The notes under the pieces were generated by a model. That model did not search any database. It saw only the letters and a program-made list of their open reading frames with translations, and was not told the DNA's origin. Positions 1 through 6,333 of a DNA stretch of 6,333 bases are shown here, in pieces. Source of the DNA: an uncultured Lachnoanaerobaculum sp. (GTDB lineage: Bacteria; Bacillota; Clostridia; Lachnospirales; Lachnospiraceae); NCBI GenBank assembly GCA_938041725.1, contig CALISX010000595.1:1-6333 (forward strand). Reading direction: 5' to 3'. Each line of letters begins with the position of its first letter. Position 1 is the stretch's first letter. The translations under genes and the position numbers were made by a program.

Positions 1-31
1 CTTTACCGCAGAGCTGCGGGGAAGGTTTTTT
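1..31 (+). terminator. Terminator-like hairpin upstream of queC
   Basis: The arms at 1-10 and 15-24 pair over ten positions, with one A-G mismatch and one T-G pair. The core CCGCA/TGCGG closes a GAGC loop, and one base later a run of six T follows (26-31). This is the layout of an intrinsic terminator. It could end a gene to the left of the window. It could also be the expression platform of a leader whose sensing part lies off the window, since queuosine operons in Bacillota often carry a preQ1 riboswitch. No preQ1 aptamer is visible in the bases present, so the two options cannot be separated here. Confidence 0.5.
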
Positions 32-58
32 ACAGACAGCAGTCTGCAAATGTATATC
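29..58 (+). promoter_or_regulatory. Candidate promoter for queC-queF
   Basis: TTTACA (29-34, five of six to the sigma-A -35 box) is followed after 18 bases by TATATC (53-58, four of six to the -10 box). Transcription would start near 65, giving a very short leader ahead of the GGGAGGA site at 67-73. The spacer holds a perfect inverted repeat, CAGAC-AGCA-GTCTG (33-46), which could be an operator. The -35 box overlaps the T run of the upstream terminator. The gene pair may instead be read through from upstream, so the call is tentative. Confidence 0.35.
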
Positions 59-78
59 AGTCAGCCGGGAGGAAGAAT

Positions 79-786
79 ATGAAGGCAATGGTTCTTAGCA
101 GCGGGGGCGTGGATTCTGCCACCGCCCTGGGAATGGCAGTGGAAAAATACGGCAGAGACAATGTGATTGCTTTGGCGGTATCCTATGGTCAAAAGCATGA
201 TAAGGAACTGCAGGCGGCCAGGGCCGTGGCCGGATTTTACCAGGTGGAGGCGCTTTTTTTAGACCTGTATTCGATTTTTCAATACAGTGACAGCACCTTG
301 TTAAAGCAATCGAAGGAGGAGATCCCCAAGGGAAGCTACGAAGTCCAGCAAAGGGGAGAGCTAAAGCCGGTGAGCACCTATGTGCCCTTTCGAAACGGCT
401 TGTTTTTATCCGCCGCTGCCAGCCTGGCTTTGAGCAAGGGCTGCAGCGTGATCTATTACGGGGCCCACAAGGACGACGGAGCAGGGGCAGCCTATCCGGA
501 CTGTTCCCCCGCCTTTCACCGGGCCATTTCCCAGGCAGTTTGGGAGGGAAGCGGGGGACAGGTGCGCATCGAAGCCCCCTTTATTGATAAAAACAAAAAA
601 GAGGTGGTAAAGATCGGTTTGTCTTTGGGGGTTCCCTATGAACTGACCTGGTCCTGCTATGAGGGAGGAGAGGTCCCCTGCCAAAAATGCGGTACCTGTC
701 TGGACCGGGCAGCGGCCTTTGCCGCCAATGGGGCAGCCGACCCGGCACTGGGGAAGGCAGAAGGAGAAAAACATGAGAGAAAATGA
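79..786 (+). CDS. queC: 7-cyano-7-deazaguanine (preQ0) synthase QueC
   Basis: QueC is an ATP-dependent cytosolic enzyme that converts 7-carboxy-7-deazaguanine and ammonia to preQ0, the precursor of preQ1 and queuosine in tRNA. The 235-residue product starts with the PP-loop nucleotide-binding motif SGGVDS at residues 8-13. It ends with the family's zinc site: Cys193, Cys201, Cys204 and Cys207, in the pattern SCYxGGxxPCxxCGTC. Length is slightly above the usual 220-230 because of a short hydrophilic tail, which lies where the gene runs into queF. The ATG at 79 has GGGAGGA (67-73) five bases upstream. The stop lies 14 bases inside the start of queF, so the two genes are almost surely co-translated. 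queD, queE and folE, which supply the substrate, are not in the window. All key residues are present. Confidence 0.97.
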   Translation: MKAMVLSSGGVDSATALGMAVEKYGRDNVIALAVSYGQKHDKELQAARAVAGFYQVEALFLDLYSIFQYSDSTLLKQSKEEIPKGSYEVQQRGELKPVSTYVPFRNGLFLSAAASLALSKGCSVIYYGAHKDDGAGAAYPDCSPAFHRAISQAVWEGSGGQVRIEAPFIDKNKKEVVKIGLSLGVPYELTWSCYEGGEVPCQKCGTCLDRAAAFAANGAADPALGKAEGEKHERK

Positions 787-1255
787 GAATTTGACTTTGC
801 TGGGACAAAAACATGTGGCCTACAGTATGGACTACAATCCCAAGGTGCTGGAGACCTTTGTGAATAAGCACCCCCAAAGGGATTATTTTGTGAAATTCAA
901 CTGTCCGGAGTTTACCTCCCTTTGCCCCATCACCTCCCAGCCGGATTTTGCTGCTTTGTATATTTCCTATGTGCCGGATGTGAAAATGGTGGAAAGCAAA
1001 AGTCTGAAGCTGTATCTGTTTTCTTTTCGAAACCATGGGGCCTTCCATGAGGACTGTATCAACATTATCATGGAGGATCTGATTGCCCTGATGGATCCCA
1101 AATACATTGAGGTGTGGGGAAAGTTTTTGCCCAGGGGCGGACTTTCCATTGATCCCTACTGCAACTACGGAAAGCCCGGAACCAAATGGGAAGAGATGGC
1201 AAACCGCCGCCTCCTTTGGCATGATCTCTATCCAGAAAGGGTGGACAACCGGTAA
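773..1255 (+). CDS. queF: NADPH-dependent preQ0 reductase QueF (short form)
   Basis: QueF reduces the nitrile of preQ0 to the amine of preQ1 with NADPH, the step directly after QueC. The product has 160 residues, the size of the single-domain (YkvM-type) QueF. It shows the catalytic cysteine in [11 protein letters not shown] (Cys51, with Asp58 as the proton donor), the family motif ESKSLKLY at 74-81 that helps bind NADPH, and the following FHE (91-93) that contacts substrate. The frame is open further upstream to 659, but that stretch lies inside queC and its residues are unlike the family. The ATG at 773 has AAGGAGA (761-767) five bases before it and gives a family-like N-terminus, so it is the chosen start. 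It overlaps queC by 14 bases, pointing to translational coupling. It converges on aroK with a 27-base gap. Confidence 0.97.
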   Translation: MRENENLTLLGQKHVAYSMDYNPKVLETFVNKHPQRDYFVKFNCPEFTSLCPITSQPDFAALYISYVPDVKMVESKSLKLYLFSFRNHGAFHEDCINIIMEDLIALMDPKYIEVWGKFLPRGGLSIDPYCNYGKPGTKWEEMANRRLLWHDLYPERVDNR

Positions 1256-1269
1256 TCCTCCGGGCCAGG

Positions 1270-1284
1270 AAGCATTCCATGCTT
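1270..1284. terminator. Small inverted repeat between convergent queF and aroK
   Basis: AAGCAT (1270-1275) and ATGCTT (1279-1284) form a perfect 6-bp stem with a three-base loop, in the gap between the stop of queF and the stop of aroK, touching the aroK stop codon. Position suggests a two-way transcription end. There is no T run on either strand after the stem, so as an intrinsic terminator it is weak. Confidence 0.25.
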
Positions 1285-1777
1285 AGAGCAGGGAGAGGAT
1301 TTTGTCCACGCACTCCTCTATGGTGCCGTCATTTTGTACGGTAAAGCGGGCACAGCTTTGGTAGGCTGCCATGCGGCTGTCATGAAGGGCCCGGATCTCT
1401 TCTTTGCTTTTGCCCCGGGCCAAGGGCCGGGAGGCATCCCGGGATAGAAGGGCATACAGGGTATCAAAATTCCGGCTCAGGTAAACAATGGTGCCGGAAT
1501 TTTTTAACAGGGCGGCATTTCTAGGGAAGGTAAGCATTCCTCCTCCGGTGGAAATGACATGATCGGAAAGACCGGCGGCTATTTTGGCAATGTCATGCTC
1601 CCGGTCTCTAAAGTAAGCCTCTCCCTTTGCAGCAAACATTTCTGGAATGGTGGTATGAAAGGTGGACTCCAAAAGGGCATCGGTGTCAATATAGGGAAGA
1701 TGAAGGCGCCTGGCCAAAGCCCTTCCCACGGCGGATTTTCCGCTGGCCATAAAGCCGCAAAGAATAATGGACTGCAT
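1283..1777 (-). CDS. aroK: Shikimate kinase AroK
   Basis: Shikimate kinase transfers phosphate from ATP to the 3-hydroxyl of shikimate, the fifth step of the chorismate pathway, in the cytosol. The 164-residue product is of normal family length. It has the Walker A loop GFMASGKS (8-15), the shikimate- and magnesium-binding DTD (Asp31, Asp33), Arg57 in YFRDRE, the GGG turn (78-80), the lid arginine in SRPLA (Arg117), and Arg135 in SRMAAY. The frame is open to an ATG at 1819, but that codon lies inside the spacer of the predicted promoter, lacks a ribosome site, and would add 14 residues unlike the family. The ATG at 1777 has GGGAG six bases upstream. The gene stands alone on its strand here, away from other aromatic genes, and is divergent from uvrA. 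Confidence 0.95.
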   Translation of the reverse strand: MQSIILCGFMASGKSAVGRALARRLHLPYIDTDALLESTFHTTIPEMFAAKGEAYFRDREHDIAKIAAGLSDHVISTGGGMLTFPRNAALLKNSGTIVYLSRNFDTLYALLSRDASRPLARGKSKEEIRALHDSRMAAYQSCARFTVQNDGTIEECVDKILSLL

Positions 1778-1783
1778 ATTGTT

Positions 1784-1788
1784 CTCCC
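1784..1788 (-). promoter_or_regulatory. Ribosome-binding site that sets the aroK start
   Basis: Read on the minus strand, GGGAG sits six bases before the ATG at 1777. No comparable site precedes the alternative ATG at 1819. This is the main evidence, together with the promoter position, for the shorter protein. Confidence 0.8.
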
Positions 1789-1801
1789 GAAGTTTTTTAC
1801 A

Positions 1802-1830
1802 AGGATACTCCTTTCCCATGGGGGTGTCAA
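1802..1830 (-). promoter_or_regulatory. Sigma-A-like promoter of aroK
   Basis: On the minus strand a perfect TTGACA -35 box (1830-1825) is followed after exactly 17 bases by TATCCT (1807-1802, four of six to the -10 consensus). Transcription would start near 1795, leaving about 18 bases of leader with the GGGAG site in it. The spacer contains the palindrome CCCATGGG. The upstream edge of the -35 box is 14 bases from the -35 box of the divergent uvrA promoter. Confidence 0.65.
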
Positions 1831-1833
1831 TGG

Positions 1834-1860
1834 GCAGGCTTTGCTTGCAAAGTTCCCTGC
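1834..1860. repeat. Inverted repeat between the aroK and uvrA promoters (candidate operator)
   Basis: The left arm GCAGGCTTTGC (1834-1844) matches, in reverse complement, GCAAAG (1847-1852) and then CCTGC (1856-1860), with a two-base centre and a three-base offset, TTC, on the right side. The inner part, CTTTGC-TT-GCAAAG, is a perfect 14-base palindrome. It covers the -35 box of the uvrA promoter and lies just upstream of the aroK -35 box. That is a standard place for a regulator of divergent genes. The binding protein is not identified. Confidence 0.5.
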
Positions 1861-1873
1861 ATTCTAGTAGAAT
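1845..1873 (+). promoter_or_regulatory. Sigma-A-like promoter toward uvrA
   Basis: TTGCAA (1845-1850, four of six) is followed after 17 bases by TAGAAT (1868-1873, five of six to the -10 consensus). Transcription from here would start near 1880 and give a uvrA leader of about 219 bases. A weaker alternative further down is TTGCCG (1918-1923), 17 bases, then TAAGAT (1941-1946), four of six in each box. Confidence 0.55.
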
Positions 1874-1905
1874 TTTCTCAGGCAGCCGGTTCCGGGAGGA
1901 GTGCC

Positions 1906-1953
1906 ATGAACATGGTATTGCCGGTGTCTTTCTTCGACTTTAAGATTTTGTGA
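1906..1953 (+). CDS. Possible 15-residue leader peptide in the uvrA 5' leader
   Basis: An ATG at 1906 follows a very strong ribosome site, GGGAGGAG (1894-1901), at a suitable distance. It opens a reading frame of 15 codons, MNMVLPVSFFDFKIL, ending in TGA at 1951-1953. It would begin about 25 bases after the predicted start of the uvrA transcript. I do not recognise the peptide. Three of its 15 residues are phenylalanine (9, 10 and 12), which is high but not a long run. GC-rich hairpins follow the stop, as in leaders where translation affects downstream RNA folding. The strength of the ribosome site is the main support. A chance match is possible at this length. Confidence 0.35.
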   Translation: MNMVLPVSFFDFKIL

Positions 1954-2022
1954 AAAGAACACGCGGCAGCCGGCTGCTTTGCAGTGAAGTGATGGGCAGA
2001 CTGATATGTATGGTATTGCCGG
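1912..2022 (+). repeat. Two-copy 13-base direct repeat in the uvrA leader
   Basis: ATGGTATTGCCGG occurs exactly at 1912-1924 and again at 2010-2022, 98 bases apart. A shorter match, GGCAGCCGG, precedes each copy (1881-1889 and 1965-1973, 84 bases apart). The spacing differs, so this is not a clean duplication of one unit. It may be a pair of protein- or RNA-binding sites or the decayed remains of a duplication. Confidence 0.5.
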
Positions 2023-2078
2023 GGCCCGGCATGGGGGGTACTGTGCGGGCCAGGCACAGGCACTCTGACCAGGCCTGT
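1966..2078 (+). promoter_or_regulatory. Structured uvrA leader with GC-rich and competing hairpins
   Basis: Four structures lie in a row before uvrA. They are a perfect 12-base palindrome GCAGCCGGCTGC (1966-1977), TGCCGGG-G-CCCGGCA (2017-2031), CTGTGC/GCACAG (2041-2046 with 2054-2059), and ACAGGC/GCCTGT (2056-2061 with 2073-2078). The last two share bases 2056-2059, so they cannot form together. The final one is followed by TGTTTAT, a poor T run. The layout resembles a switch between alternative folds, but no known riboswitch class is recognisable. Confidence 0.35.
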
Positions 2079-2090
2079 TGTTTATGATAC

Positions 2091-2094
2091 GGAG
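2091..2094 (+). promoter_or_regulatory. Ribosome-binding site that sets the uvrA start
   Basis: GGAG lies four bases before the ATG at 2099. In-frame alternatives at 2078 (TTG) and 2084 (ATG) have no ribosome site. The TTG also overlaps the last leader hairpin. The spacing is on the short side but acceptable. Confidence 0.65.
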
Positions 2095-2098
2095 TAAG

Positions 2099-4936
<2,838 letters not shown>

Positions 4937-4939
4937 CCG

Positions 4940-4969
4940 GTTTTCCAAAAGAAAGTTTTCCAAAAGAAA
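4940..4969 (+). repeat. Perfect 15-base tandem duplication after uvrA
   Basis: GTTTTCCAAAAGAAA occurs twice head to tail, at 4940-4954 and 4955-4969, without a mismatch. Each unit contains TTTTCCAAAA, itself an inverted repeat. The exact match suggests a recent slippage event. A copy-number difference between strains would be expected. Confidence 0.85.
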
Positions 4970-4997
4970 AGGTCCTTTAGAGGGACAGAATACAGGA

Positions 4998-5026
4998 TCC
5001 ACAAGGGGATTTTCCTATGGTATAAT
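4998..5026 (+). promoter_or_regulatory. Strong extended -10 promoter of the rhomboid gene
   Basis: A perfect TATAAT (5021-5026) is preceded directly by TGG, the extended -10 element. TCCACA (4998-5003, four of six to the -35 box) lies 17 bases upstream. Transcription would begin near 5033, giving a leader of about 60 bases. This is the best promoter in the window. It implies that the rhomboid and rhodanese genes form a unit separate from uvrA. Confidence 0.75.
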
Positions 5027-5062
5027 ATCCCTTGGATACCTGTAAACGAGATGCACCATAGG
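5014..5062. promoter_or_regulatory. Spaced inverted repeat around the rhomboid promoter
   Basis: CCTATGGT (5014-5021) overlaps the extended -10 element, and its reverse complement ACCATAGG lies at 5055-5062, downstream of the predicted start of transcription. The arms are 41 bases apart, about four helical turns. The left arm would not be in the RNA, so any role would be at DNA level, for example two sites for one regulator. Confidence 0.35.
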
Positions 5063-5087
5063 GAACCATTCCCCTTCCTTGGAAAGG
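5061..5087 (+). promoter_or_regulatory. Small hairpins over the rhomboid ribosome site
   Basis: GGGAA-CCA-TTCCC (5061-5073) is a perfect 5-bp hairpin. Next to it CCTTCC (5073-5078) can pair with GGAAAGG (5081-5087) with one bulged base, covering the AAAGGAG ribosome site at 5083-5089. The two share position 5073. This could dampen translation, but the stems are short. Confidence 0.25.
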
Positions 5088-5089
5088 AG
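5083..5089 (+). promoter_or_regulatory. Ribosome-binding site that sets the rhomboid start
   Basis: AAAGGAG ends four bases before the ATG at 5094. The frame is open from a TTG at 5079, but that codon lies upstream of and inside the ribosome-site region and has no site of its own, so 5094 is preferred. Confidence 0.85.
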
Positions 5090-5093
5090 ATAT

Positions 5094-5687
5094 ATGAAAC
5101 ATTTACGAATTACGTTTAATGCTCCGGTGGTATTGGGATTTGTATTTTTGAGTTTTTTTGCCATGATTGCCAACCGGATCACCATGGGGTTCAGCAACCG
5201 GCTGCTGTTTATGACCTATCATTCCTCTTTGCTCTCACCCCTGACCTATCTGCGGTTTTTCACCCATGTGCTGGGACATAGCGGCTGGGCTCATTTTATT
5301 GGAAACGCCTCGTATCTGCTGCTGTTAGGGCCTATGCTGGAGCAAAAACACGGCTCAGCAAAGATACTGGAAATTATACTGATTACAGCCTTGATTACCG
5401 GGGTGGTGAACTATTTTCTGTTTTGGAATGTGGCCCTGTGCGGTGCCAGCGGCGTGGTGTTTGCCTTTATTTTGCTCACTTCCTTTACGGAATTCAGAGA
5501 GGGGGAGATTCCCCTGAGTGTGATTTTGGTGGCTTTGATTTTTATTGGCCAGCAGGTGTATGAAGGCTTGGCAGTGCACAACAATGTATCCAATCTCTCC
5601 CATGTAATCGGGGGACTGGTGGGAGGCGTGATCGGCTATGCCTTAAACAAAAAGCCGCAAAAAAACAGCTATAACCAGACCTTTTAA
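5094..5687 (+). CDS. Rhomboid family intramembrane serine protease
   Basis: Rhomboids cut transmembrane segments of other membrane proteins, using a serine-histidine pair within the bilayer. The 197-residue product matches the six-helix bacterial core with little extra. Hydrophobic segments fall near residues 10-26, 66-83, 90-110, 117-132, 140-157 and 166-183. The catalytic Ser119 sits in CGASGVVFAF at the start of helix 4 and His170 in LSHVIGGLVGGVIGY in helix 6. The HxxxN motif in helix 2, His67-Asn71 (HFIGN), matches the oxyanion site. All active-site residues are present, so it should be an active protease rather than a dead homologue. The substrate cannot be told from sequence. It has its own strong promoter and is followed after 58 bases by a rhodanese lipoprotein on the same strand, probably co-transcribed. 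It is related to the GlpG/YqgP family, but no specific symbol is justified. Confidence 0.92.
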   Translation: MKHLRITFNAPVVLGFVFLSFFAMIANRITMGFSNRLLFMTYHSSLLSPLTYLRFFTHVLGHSGWAHFIGNASYLLLLGPMLEQKHGSAKILEIILITALITGVVNYFLFWNVALCGASGVVFAFILLTSFTEFREGEIPLSVILVALIFIGQQVYEGLAVHNNVSNLSHVIGGLVGGVIGYALNKKPQKNSYNQTF

Positions 5688-5697
5688 GGTTTAGACA

Positions 5698-5719
5698 GGA
5701 TTCGCCCATGGGCAAATCC
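5698..5719. promoter_or_regulatory. Inverted repeat between the rhomboid and rhodanese genes
   Basis: GGATT-x-GCC (5698-5706) pairs with GGC-x-AATCC (5711-5719) around CATG: eight base pairs and one mismatch. The centre GCCCATGGGC (5704-5713) is a perfect 10-base palindrome. There is no T run after it, so it is not a terminator. It is either an operator or an RNA hairpin that affects processing or the relative output of the two genes. Confidence 0.4.
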
Positions 5720-5735
5720 CCGCAACATAACGAAT

Positions 5736-5742
5736 GGAGGAG
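5736..5742 (+). promoter_or_regulatory. Ribosome-binding site that sets the rhodanese start
   Basis: GGAGGAG lies just before the ATG at 5746. An in-frame ATG at 5734 overlaps this site and has none of its own. Starting at 5746 also places the lysines at the very front of the signal peptide, as expected. Confidence 0.85.
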
Positions 5743-5745
5743 AAT

Positions 5746-6264
5746 ATGAAGAAAATGATGTTTATCTTAGCGGCCCTTCCCTTGTTAATGGGAGGATGCG
5801 GTGCAGCGGCCAACACTACCACAGCAGAAAGCAGTACCGACAGTACGGCACTGGCTACAGAAACCGGCACGCCCCCCAGCCAGCAGTCCCAGACAAGTCA
5901 GCAGCCTCAGACAAGCCAGCAGGCACAGGAGAGCGGCAGTGCTGTCCAGAGTACAGGATTTATGCATATTTCCCAGGATCAGGCAAAGCAAATGATGGAG
6001 GAGGAAAAGGACTTCCTCCTTGTGGATGTACGCACCAAGGAGGAATTCGAAGAAGGACATATTCCCGGTGCCATAAACCTGCCTGTAGAGGAGATTGGGG
6101 ATTCCCAGCCCCAGCTTCTGCCCAATAAGGATCAGGTGCTTTTACTCTACTGCCGATCGGGAAGGCGCAGCCAGGAGGCCGCCAATAAGCTGGCCAACAT
6201 GGGCTACACCAAGGTCTATGAATTCGGCGGCATCATGGACTGGACGGGAGAAACAGAGAAATAA
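5746..6264 (+). CDS. Exported rhodanese-domain lipoprotein
   Basis: The 172-residue product starts with a lipoprotein signal: MKK, a hydrophobic stretch, then LLMGGC with the lipid-modified cysteine at 18. A flexible low-complexity linker of about 50 residues follows, rich in Ser, Thr, Gln and Ala, with a near-repeated SQQPQT-type pattern (near 40-65). A single rhodanese domain fills residues about 72-172. It shows VDVRTKEEFEEGHIPGAINLP (Asp94, Arg96, His105) and the active-site loop CRSGRRS with the persulfide-carrying Cys136, so it should be catalytically able. Rhodaneses move sulfur as a cysteine persulfide. On the outer face of the membrane the role could be thiosulfate or polysulfide handling, or redox, but the substrate cannot be told. 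The gene follows the rhomboid gene by 58 bases. Met at -3 of the lipobox is less common but allowed. Confidence 0.93.
   Translation: MKKMMFILAALPLLMGGCGAAANTTTAESSTDSTALATETGTPPSQQSQTSQQPQTSQQAQESGSAVQSTGFMHISQDQAKQMMEEEKDFLLVDVRTKEEFEEGHIPGAINLPVEEIGDSQPQLLPNKDQVLLLYCRSGRRSQEAANKLANMGYTKVYEFGGIMDWTGETEK
5890..5925 (+). repeat. Imperfect 18-base tandem repeat in the linker of the rhodanese lipoprotein
   Basis: CAGACAAGTCAGCAGCCT (5890-5907) is followed by CAGACAAGCCAGCAGGCA (5908-5925), differing at three bases. It encodes two in-frame six-residue units, QTSQQP and QTSQQA, in the surface linker. Linker length may vary between strains through such units. Confidence 0.7.
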
Positions 6265-6333
6265 CAGAGAGCGGCAGTGCGCGGATGCTTTGCAAATGGA
6301 ATCCCCTCGCAGAGGCAGATGCGCCCCATACTG
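6265..6333 (+). other. 3' end of the window, no gene seen
   Basis: After the stop of the rhodanese gene there are 69 bases with no reading frame of note. A small hairpin CCTC-GCA-GAGG (6305-6315) is visible but has no T run. No terminator or promoter can be supported. Confidence 0.4.

Noticed and set aside
1..78. preQ1 riboswitch before queC
   Set aside because: None of the conserved aptamer sequence is present in the bases shown. Only a terminator-like hairpin is visible.
581..1222. Minus-strand open frame (213 codons) opposite queC and queF
   Set aside because: Both genes on the plus strand are certain, and the antisense product has no recognisable domain.
1907..1920. Possible LexA (SOS) box upstream of uvrA
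   Set aside because: TGAACATGGTATTG keeps one half of the Bacillota consensus CGAAC-N4-GTTCG but the other half is poor (TATT in place of GTTC). It is not enough to claim SOS control.
2006..2068. Second small reading frame of 20 codons in the uvrA leader
   Set aside because: There is no good ribosome site before the ATG at 2006, and the sequence is dominated by the GC-rich hairpins.
1778..2098. Remnant of a mobile element or a degraded gene in the aroK-uvrA gap
   Set aside because: No transposase-like residues appear in any frame, there are no terminal inverted repeats with target duplications, and the repeats present are short. A control region explains it better.
5692..5697. -35-like TAGACA before the rhodanese gene
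   Set aside because: It matches the -35 consensus at five of six positions, but no -10-like sequence is found 16-19 bases downstream. A separate promoter is therefore not supported.

Overview
This 6.3 kb window looks like ordinary bacterial chromosome, probably from a Clostridia-type member of the Bacillota. That placement is inferred from strong GGAGG-type ribosome-binding sites, sigma-A-like promoters, a short YkvM-type QueF of 160 residues and a lipoprotein with a short Gram-positive-style signal. It is not a species call. Six protein genes are well supported: queC, queF, aroK (minus strand), uvrA, a rhomboid-type membrane protease and a rhodanese lipoprotein. I see no rRNA, tRNA, CRISPR array, transposase or insertion sequence.

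Layout. Positions 1-78 hold a terminator-like hairpin and a candidate promoter. They are followed by the overlapping pair queC-queF (79-1255), which carries out the last two steps of preQ1 synthesis for queuosine in tRNA. A 27-base gap separates queF from convergent aroK (1777-1283, minus), the shikimate kinase of aromatic amino acid synthesis. From 1778 to 2098 lies a 321-base divergent control region between aroK and uvrA. It contains two back-to-back promoters, a large inverted repeat lying between the two cores and covering one -35 box, a well-led 15-codon open reading frame, a 13-base direct repeat and several GC-rich hairpins. Then comes uvrA (2099-4936), the damage-recognition ATPase of nucleotide excision repair, which reads as complete.

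Downstream of uvrA is a perfect 15-base tandem duplication tied to an 11-bp inverted repeat. A strong extended -10 promoter then starts a likely two-gene unit: a six-pass rhomboid protease (5094-5687) and, 58 bases later, a secreted, lipid-anchored rhodanese (5746-6264). This pairing recalls E. coli glpE (rhodanese) next to glpG (rhomboid), although here the rhodanese is exported.

The proteins are all recognisable families, so I do not claim a new enzyme system. The most interesting material is the aroK-uvrA intergenic region, with its possible leader peptide and structured uvrA 5' leader, and the rhomboid/rhodanese-lipoprotein pair.
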